64,000 bases of DNA from positions 1 to 64,000 of the forward strand of contig JAGSHN010000018.1 in assembly GCA_029855935.1 (NCBI GenBank), in the 5' to 3' direction. The position numbers and the translations under genes were made by a program. The notes under the pieces are model-generated. The model did no database searches, was not told the origin of the DNA, and saw nothing but the letters and a program-made list of their open reading frames with translations. The DNA comes from Candidatus Thorarchaeota archaeon. Lineage in GTDB: Archaea; Asgardarchaeota; Thorarchaeia; Thorarchaeales; Thorarchaeaceae. Numbering within the stretch: the stretch's first letter is position 1; every line of letters begins with the position of its first letter. This document shows, one piece after another, positions 57,544 through 64,000 of the stretch.

Positions 57544-59547
57544 GTGTGTTTCATATTGGAAATTCCGTCGGAGTTCGGTCATCTGAGGGAAGACTCAAGC
57601 ATCCCGTGGGAGAGGATAGTATCAGAGGCCAATTCTAGGCGTGAGAAGAACTACTTCATTGCCTTTACCGATGTCGCAATCGAGTTCGCAAGGAAGGAGA
57701 GTATGAAGAAGCGCCCACGGGAGGGAGTGGTCATCCTAGGCATCGAGGCTGCGCTGACACGTGGTCGACTGGCGGACGTTCTCTTCCTCTCTGATAGCAG
57801 TGATAGCATCGCCGTTCTCAGCCTGAGAGCAATTGCGCTCTTCGTTATCTCCGATACCGAGGGACTGAGGCACGTTCTCGAAACCGTGGAGGCGAAGGTG
57901 AGCGATGAGTCTCCAGTCACAGACAGGGTGAGAGTCTCGACGGTTCGAATCCTTCTTGCGGCCGTGGAGAGGGATACAAGCGTCATAATGTGCATAATGG
58001 AGTTTGATAATCTGCTTGACAACTATCCTGAGCAGGTCGAGCAGCCCCTGACAGAGACTATGTTCGCACTCTACGTGGTCGGTACTCTGCTCAAAGAAGT
58101 AGGGGAGGTGGGGAAGGCCTCGCGATTGGCCGACACGCTGGAGACAATGACAGAGTCGAAAGGCCACAGGATGCTCACCGCTCTCGTTGAGAACCTCAGG
58201 GGCAACATAGCCAACTACTTGGGAGAATACAGTAGAGCAGAGGAGCACTATCTCAGGTGCCGCGAGATCAGTCAGGAGTACGGTTTCTCTCTAGGCGTGG
58301 GAATGGCTCTAAACAACATGGGTTCACTGATGATAGCGGTCTTCAGGCTGGAGGAGGCGCTTGAGTATCTCCGAGAGGCGCTCAAGTATATGGACATAGA
58401 GACGCCAAGGCTCACCACACTCGTCAATCTGGGAGAGATTGCGACTCTCCTAGGCAAGACCGATGAGGCACGCGAGTACTTTGAGGAGGCTGTACGGATA
58501 GAGAAGAAGCTCCAGAAGGGAGTCGTAGAGACCTACACGCTGTACTGTTCCCTACTGTGTCGCCTTGGAGAAATGGACAAGGCAAGAAAGATGCTGTCCG
58601 AGGCCGCGAAGATAGCGGAGAAGTCGGAGAAACCAATCAAGCGATGTTCCTACCTACTCTCGCTCGCACTCTTCAACGCCAGCAACGGCGGGTATGCGGA
58701 GGCCAGAAAAGCGCTGGACGAGATGCTGACAATTGCCCGCGAACAGAAGGTCTTCGAGATGGTTGTCCGTGCCATCATCGAAACCGCGAGGGTCTATATG
58801 AGCGAGTTTGAGGCCACAGGCAACAGACAACTGATCTCTCAGGCGATGCAGTATCTAGACGACCTGACGCAGATTGCGAAGGAGCAGGACCTGCCATCGC
58901 TGCGAGCACGTGCGTTGATGCTCAAGGGAGAGTTGCATCGTCTCACTGGGGGCGTTCTCCAAGCGAAGGGCTATCTGGAACGTGCACTCAGTATTGCAAG
59001 ATTCAGGGATGACGCGATGTTGGAGGCACAGATAAGGGAGAGCCTAGAGACGTTGGGTGGCGCGGAGGAGGAAGATGTAGAAGAAAGTGTGATGAGCTCT
59101 ATGGACCGCATCTCAGTCTTCAGAACGCACGGCCGCTACAGAGAGGTTGCAACACCAACACTGCACGCCTTGATCACCATAATCAGAGAGTCTGGCCTGA
59201 CCGAGTTCGTTCACTATTTTGACAGCTCGCTTGAGATGGACAGCTCAATAATTGCAGGATTCATCACAGCCATTGCGGCATTTAGTTCAAAGTTGATGGA
59301 GTCTACGGGGAACCTGAGGACAATCTCGCACGAGGGATTCACCATCATGATGGAACATACTGAGAGACGGACGGTGGCTCTCATAGCGACTGAGGAGACC
59401 TATGAGATCAGATATAGACTGAGAAAGTTCGCGAAGGAATTCGATGAAAAGTTCCCACTGCCCGAGGGCGACGTCATCGAGACAAAGGTATACGAGGCGG
59501 CCACTGAGATGGTCAACCAGAGCTTCACAGACCTTATAGTGGCCTGA
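57544..59547 (+). CDS. TPR-repeat protein with C-terminal longin/roadblock-like domain
   Basis: Many TPR-type helices (LGNIANYLGEYSRAEEHYLRCREISQEYGFSLGVGMALNNMGSLMIAV...); C-terminus DSSLEMDSSIIAGFITAIAAFSSKLMESTGNLRTISHEGFTIMMEH... Confidence 0.85.
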   Translation: MCFILEIPSEFGHLREDSSIPWERIVSEANSRREKNYFIAFTDVAIEFARKESMKKRPREGVVILGIEAALTRGRLADVLFLSDSSDSIAVLSLRAIALFVISDTEGLRHVLETVEAKVSDESPVTDRVRVSTVRILLAAVERDTSVIMCIMEFDNLLDNYPEQVEQPLTETMFALYVVGTLLKEVGEVGKASRLADTLETMTESKGHRMLTALVENLRGNIANYLGEYSRAEEHYLRCREISQEYGFSLGVGMALNNMGSLMIAVFRLEEALEYLREALKYMDIETPRLTTLVNLGEIATLLGKTDEAREYFEEAVRIEKKLQKGVVETYTLYCSLLCRLGEMDKARKMLSEAAKIAEKSEKPIKRCSYLLSLALFNASNGGYAEARKALDEMLTIAREQKVFEMVVRAIIETARVYMSEFEATGNRQLISQAMQYLDDLTQIAKEQDLPSLRARALMLKGELHRLTGGVLQAKGYLERALSIARFRDDAMLEAQIRESLETLGGAEEEDVEESVMSSMDRISVFRTHGRYREVATPTLHALITIIRESGLTEFVHYFDSSLEMDSSIIAGFITAIAAFSSKLMESTGNLRTISHEGFTIMMEHTERRTVALIATEETYEIRYRLRKFAKEFDEKFPLPEGDVIETKVYEAATEMVNQSFTDLIVA

Positions 59548-59581
59548 TGATGTACAGTCTCAAGACCGGAGAACCTGTGAC

Positions 59582-61246
59582 ATGACCACTATAGATGACA
59601 TTCAGCGTATCGTCACAATCGGAGAGACCCGCAATACTGAGTTCAAGAGAACGCTGACAAGAGCGGACCTCAAGAAAGACCGAAGAGAGAGACTCGTCGC
59701 GCGCATCCGGTACATGACCTGCGAGAGCCCCTTCGAGGGGCGATTCCTGGTTGGCATTGAGGACATCAACGACAGAGAATGGAAGATATACGGCCTCGAT
59801 GAGAAGCGCCTAAGAGAGGCTCAAGAGGTCCTCCACATAATCTGCGAGGAGGCGGGAGTCGAGATAGTTGAGGAGGAACAGATAGAGACTGAGAGAGGCC
59901 TTGTCGGTATGTTTCTCCTCAAGCGAGTGGTCACGCCAGAGGTCAAGGAGACCTGTTCCGTCAATGTCGCAGGACGTGTCAACTCCGGCAAGTCCACGCT
60001 GATTGGAGTGCTCGTGACGGGAAATGCTGACAATGGGAGTGGTCGGGCCAGATCGTTCCTCCTGACCCATCCTCAGGAACTCACCCGCGGACAGACCGCT
60101 GACATTCACCTGGCATTCATGGGATTCACCGAAGACGGAGAGATCCTCCATCTCGATGACCCGTTGAACAAGGGCGAGGCCGCAAGAGTACTGGACAGAT
60201 CTTCGAAGATTGTCACATTCTTTGACGCACCGGGACACAAAGAATACTCCAAGACTATGATAAGGAGTATTCTGGGCGCTGACGCACAGTATGGAATGGT
60301 GCTAGTACCAGCACCAGAAGAGGCCGATCTGATACGGCAGGAGGAGCTCCGTACCGGCATCCGCCGGCTGGACGATATCACCCGGGAACATCTGATATTG
60401 ATGGCCAGCCAGAAGATGCCCTTTATGCTGCTCATCTCAAAGGTGGACAGAGCAGACGCCGATGACATCACGCTTGTGAGCGAGGTGACTAGGTCCACGC
60501 TGAAGGAGATTGGAAAGATTCCCGTCACGGTGAACAGCCACGATGAGATTCCGCCAGTAGTCAGAGAGATGCCGAATGGTACTGTGGTGCCTGTTCTGCT
60601 CGTGTCTGCAGTGGACTCGCGTTCGCTAGACCTAGTGACAGAGATACTCCGACAGCTGCCGTCAAAGTCAACTGAGGACTCGCTCGACAAGCCAGCGCTT
60701 GCCTACGTTGACAAGGTCTACAGAGGGATTCGCGGTACCAACGTGGTCGTCACAGGGACCGTGAGGCAGGGCGTCTTCAAGACGGGTCAGATCGTCGTCC
60801 TCGGACCGGATCACAATGGTAGTCTGCTCACAGGCCGCATCTTCAGCATCGAGGTGTTCAAGAAACGTGTCAGCGGGGTGAAGGCTGGCGACCTCTTTGG
60901 CTTTGACATAAAGGATGTCGACAAGCACTCAGTGCGACGCGGCCAAGCGATTGCCGACTCTGAGGAACTCATCACTCCGTGCAGAGTGTTTGAGGCCAAC
61001 ATAGTAGTCACCCGTCACCCGACGCGAATCTCAGTGGGCTACTCTCCCGTCTTGCAGTGTCACACGATTCAGCATACCGTCGTCCTGCGGAAGATCTACA
61101 ATGCCGAGTATCTCTGCGTAGGCGACTTTGCCAGAGTACGACTGGAGTTCTCGATGTATCCCGAGGCCATAGGCGTGGGCGACAAGATAGTGCTGAGAGA
61201 GGCGAACACTCGGGCCATCGGGACGGTCATTGAGATCATCAAGTAG
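59582..61246 (+). CDS. GTPBP1/2-like (EF-Tu superfamily) translational GTPase
   Basis: VNVAGRVNSGKSTLIGVLVTG, DAPGHKEYSKTMI, LLISKVDRAD; N-terminal extension before G domain and beta-barrel domains after. Confidence 0.88.
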   Translation: MTTIDDIQRIVTIGETRNTEFKRTLTRADLKKDRRERLVARIRYMTCESPFEGRFLVGIEDINDREWKIYGLDEKRLREAQEVLHIICEEAGVEIVEEEQIETERGLVGMFLLKRVVTPEVKETCSVNVAGRVNSGKSTLIGVLVTGNADNGSGRARSFLLTHPQELTRGQTADIHLAFMGFTEDGEILHLDDPLNKGEAARVLDRSSKIVTFFDAPGHKEYSKTMIRSILGADAQYGMVLVPAPEEADLIRQEELRTGIRRLDDITREHLILMASQKMPFMLLISKVDRADADDITLVSEVTRSTLKEIGKIPVTVNSHDEIPPVVREMPNGTVVPVLLVSAVDSRSLDLVTEILRQLPSKSTEDSLDKPALAYVDKVYRGIRGTNVVVTGTVRQGVFKTGQIVVLGPDHNGSLLTGRIFSIEVFKKRVSGVKAGDLFGFDIKDVDKHSVRRGQAIADSEELITPCRVFEANIVVTRHPTRISVGYSPVLQCHTIQHTVVLRKIYNAEYLCVGDFARVRLEFSMYPEAIGVGDKIVLREANTRAIGTVIEIIK

Positions 61247-62942
61247 CCTGTGACTCGAAGCGCGGCAATGACGTCGGGAGAAGGGGCTCGTATCGGACCA
61301 GACCACGCGAGGAGACCACGCGCAGCAGGGGGTATACGGCGATGTCTGTGTCGGTGCATCTTCGGAGTAGCTCCACTCTCCAGTGAGGCGGACTTGACAC
61401 GATGGCCACGGCCCCGTCCTCCGTCAGCAGCAGTGTTCTCTCGATTGCCGCACCCTCTGTGGCCTGTCTAACACTCTCCTCCGATCCTGTGATAAGCAGA
61501 TTGGGCTGAAGACCGAGATGATTGAACTCCGGCAGGAGTAGAAGATTCCCGGTGCGTATCAGGGACTCCATCCTCTCGGGCGAACCGATAAAAGTGTCTC
61601 GAAGGACCTGAGGATCTCCCGAGTACAGCCGTTCTAGGACGGCCCTCTCCGCAGCAGGGAGCTCCGCCTGGCGAAAGTCTATTCTTGCCTCAACGGTTGG
61701 AGAAACCTCACGGGACCGTCCCAGTCGTGACAGTGCCCAGGTCACTATTCTGTCCACCTGGGGCAGAATGCCTCCTGACTTTGGTACCACGTCGTCAAGC
61801 TCTAGGCGATACTCAAGGGCCAATAGGTCTGAGCCGCTCCCGCTATCGGACACTGTCGCGGCAGATACGTGAGAGCCTTGGATGTAGTCGAGACGCAAGA
61901 GTGCCTTATCATCATCAGACGGCCGCTGCCACGTGATGCGCTGGTCGAGAGCTAGAGGATTGACGACCGCTCGAACACCAAGATGTATCTCCGGTACTGG
62001 GGAGTCGGTCTGGGCAAGTCGACGAGGAGAAGGGAGCAGTCCACAGAACTCTCTGAGGGAATGATACCGCTCTGTCCCGAGATTTACCTCGTGAGAACTG
62101 TGCACAACGTCAAGCACCTGTTGGAACTGCTTCCATCCCTTGATGGGTGGTGACGCCTCTCTCAGAACATCGAGCAAAGACCGGAAGCCGCGAGAGTCGT
62201 AGCTCTCTGCGTGGTAGACCAAGTGCGTCACAACGGAGAGCCGACCACTCTTCTTGGAGGCCCTCAGCCACGCCCTCAGCCAGCCCGTACGGGAATCACC
62301 ACGCAGAAGAGAGTATGCGATAGCATTGCCAAGCGTGACCGACCATTGCGCCAAGCGCCTGTCAGGATCAAGGTGCAACAGCACGGCAGCCCTGAGCGCA
62401 AGCCCCTCCCTCCACGAGGCCCGCACCGATGCCTCTTCGATGACAAAGGCATCGCCATCAAGTGCAAGGCCAAAGTTCTGTCCCTCGCCAACGGGTGAAG
62501 AGCTGACAAAGAGTGGCGGGAAGTCGGGCTCGGTCAGGCCCATATGCCGCGACACTCGCCTGATGGCACGTGCGAGCAGCGAGCGCACCTCCTCTGTGGC
62601 CTCCATTCTCAGCTCCTCTGGCGTGGGCTCCCTCGGCTTCTCGTACCGGGCAATCAGGCGGGAGGCGCGCCGAATCTTCTTGTACACCTCAACACTGACA
62701 TTCTCGCCCAAGTGCAGCACGCCCGAGGCGTCGAAGAAATAGACCCTTATCCTGTCGAGACTAATCACTGCTACAAGGAAGACGATGCCGCGAAGCTGAG
62801 CGAAGTGCTTTCGCAAGGTGGAGGCCTTCACGCGGAGAATCTCCACGGCAAGTGCGCCCGTCTCCCGGTACTGTCGTTCTCCAAACTCTGCCACCGCGCG
62901 CGGGACTCTCCTGCTTCTCTGACTCAATACGCGTACCTCCAT
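61239..62942 (-). CDS. Conserved-looking 567-aa protein of unknown function
   Basis: Single long ORF with normal composition; 3' end overlaps the convergent GTPase gene by 8 nt. Confidence 0.75.
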   Translation of the reverse strand: MEVRVLSQRSRRVPRAVAEFGERQYRETGALAVEILRVKASTLRKHFAQLRGIVFLVAVISLDRIRVYFFDASGVLHLGENVSVEVYKKIRRASRLIARYEKPREPTPEELRMEATEEVRSLLARAIRRVSRHMGLTEPDFPPLFVSSSPVGEGQNFGLALDGDAFVIEEASVRASWREGLALRAAVLLHLDPDRRLAQWSVTLGNAIAYSLLRGDSRTGWLRAWLRASKKSGRLSVVTHLVYHAESYDSRGFRSLLDVLREASPPIKGWKQFQQVLDVVHSSHEVNLGTERYHSLREFCGLLPSPRRLAQTDSPVPEIHLGVRAVVNPLALDQRITWQRPSDDDKALLRLDYIQGSHVSAATVSDSGSGSDLLALEYRLELDDVVPKSGGILPQVDRIVTWALSRLGRSREVSPTVEARIDFRQAELPAAERAVLERLYSGDPQVLRDTFIGSPERMESLIRTGNLLLLPEFNHLGLQPNLLITGSEESVRQATEGAAIERTLLLTEDGAVAIVSSPPHWRVELLRRCTDTDIAVYPLLRVVSSRGLVRYEPLLPTSLPRFESQAT

Positions 62943-63050
62943 CTCATAGGCTGGCGGAGTTGACTGCCTCAGCAGTCGCCATCAGGCCTGGCAGATAGCT
63001 GTGAGAGACATACTTAACTGTATTCGCCTCTACGTGTGGCTGAGAATGCA

Positions 63051-63209
63051 ATGCAGTTCTTCGATATGACCATGCTCATAATCTGGCTCGTGGTCCCCCT
63101 CATGGTCCTCATCGGACGTGCGCTCTTGGCGGCATATAGGACCAAGCAGATACGAGACAGACTCCGCGAGACGGAGAAAAAGTCCACCCCTCTGACAAGG
63201 CCGCTATGA
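63051..63209 (+). CDS. 52-aa single-TM microprotein
   Basis: MQFFDMTMLIIWLVVPLMVLIGRALLAAYRTKQIRDRLRETEKKSTPLTRPL; below the ORF-track length cutoff; TM followed by basic helix. Confidence 0.5.
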   Translation: MQFFDMTMLIIWLVVPLMVLIGRALLAAYRTKQIRDRLRETEKKSTPLTRPL

Positions 63210-63232
63210 ATCTCAAATAGATACGCTGGCAC

Positions 63233-63733
63233 CTACGTGCCCTCTGTTGCCGCCCCTTCCTCTTCGGCCTGCGTCTTCTCCAGATCCTCGTACATGGGCA
63301 AGAGGAGATCTCTGGTGGGGGTTGTATTCATCACAACATCAAGGATCTCGTTGTTCCTCAGCAACATACAACCCAAGAACTCATAGAGATACTTGTCGAG
63401 TCGGATGTTCACACCTCGGCGCGGGACCTGTGTGAGGAATAGTACGATGCTGAAGTCTCCACGCGGCAGCTGATTCAAGATGCCTCGCTTCATGTCCGGC
63501 TTAAGGTCCTGCTCCAATTGCTTGGTGGCTGTGCCACGTTCAATGAAGCTATACCGGATCCGCTCAAAGTTTCCCGACGCGCTCTTCTTTGGCCGCAGAA
63601 ACGATATCGAGTACCCGAGCCTCTTCAGAGAGTTGTACCCAATGAACGTACGATACAGCGGAGGACAGAGTGGCTCCAGCTCTACCTTTCTGAGCTCGAC
63701 TATCTTGCCGTTTCTGCGAACCTTCAGATTCAT
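63233..63733 (-). CDS. Hypothetical protein (166 aa)
   Basis: MNLKVRRNGKIVELRKVELEPLCPPLYRTFIGYNSLKRLGYSISF...; Glu-rich tail. Confidence 0.65.
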   Translation of the reverse strand: MNLKVRRNGKIVELRKVELEPLCPPLYRTFIGYNSLKRLGYSISFLRPKKSASGNFERIRYSFIERGTATKQLEQDLKPDMKRGILNQLPRGDFSIVLFLTQVPRRGVNIRLDKYLYEFLGCMLLRNNEILDVVMNTTPTRDLLLPMYEDLEKTQAEEEGAATEGT

Positions 63734-63801
63734 ACTTCAGGCCATCCCAGAGTGAGTGCCCTTACTGCTTGTTGGGCAGGTGTCGGACCATCTATTGAAT
63801 G

Positions 63802-64000
63802 TCACGGCCCGTCTGTGACATATAGAGATACCCCTTCTCTACTTAAGAGAGTCGCCTTTGCTCTCCGACCGAGAGCATAGCCTCCGATGCCGCCCGCCGA
63901 GACGACGCGGTGGCACGGGATGATTGGTGCAAAACGATTCGAGGCCATTACATTCCCCACGAATCTGGCGGCCCCCGGCAGCCCCGCCATCTTGGCCAGT
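63802..64000 (-). CDS. ogt: Methylated-DNA-protein cysteine methyltransferase, C-terminal part (5' end outside window)
   Basis: LAKMAGLPGAARFVGNVMASNRFAPIIPCHRVVSAGGIGGYALG with active-site PCHRV. Confidence 0.93.
   Translation of the reverse strand, partial: LAKMAGLPGAARFVGNVMASNRFAPIIPCHRVVSAGGIGGYALGRRAKATLLSREGVSLYVTDGP

Noticed and set aside
57930-57955. tRNA T-loop-like GGTTCGAATCC
   Set aside because: Inside the coding sequence of the TPR protein, with no cloverleaf around it.

Overview
This 64 kb window is densely coded and of moderately high GC. It reads as archaeal: TATA-like promoters, RadA, topoisomerase VI A+B, CofE. It looks most like an Asgard archaeon, possibly Thorarchaeia-like, because it carries two Ras/Rab/Arf-type small GTPases, a Roadblock/LC7 protein, a GTPBP1/2-like GTPase, and TPR and zinc-ribbon proteins. 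That taxonomic call is inference only. Recognisable housekeeping genes include pheT (partial), purA, a geranylgeranyl-reductase-family flavoprotein, radA, cofE, top6B-top6A, a 3-hydroxyacyl-CoA dehydrogenase, a P-type Ca2+-ATPase, an M24 peptidase, grpE-dnaK-dnaJ, sir2, a citG-like gene, a D-2-hydroxyacid dehydrogenase and an ogt/MGMT fragment at the right edge. The region 34.6-54.6 kb is a secretome/surface cluster. It holds three membrane-anchored subtilases, one with a C-terminal module that strongly resembles eukaryotic site-1 protease, a 1698-aa Ig-like repeat surface protein and a TM/coiled-coil protein. The region 54.8-57.5 kb looks like a small accessory island with a MazF/PemK-type toxin, an unusual 264-aa partner and a decayed gene. 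The best candidates for new biology are: (1) the S1P-like subtilase within the subtilase cluster; (2) a Spo11/Top6A with a double-HhH plus histone-H1-like basic N-terminal extension; (3) a PH/GRAM(GLUE)-like zinc-ribbon protein with a glycine-zipper insertion; (4) a TPR protein with a longin/roadblock-like C-terminus next to a GTPBP1-like GTPase; (5) the MazF/264-aa pair. No rRNA, tRNA, CRISPR array or intact transposon was found by eye. No database search was run.
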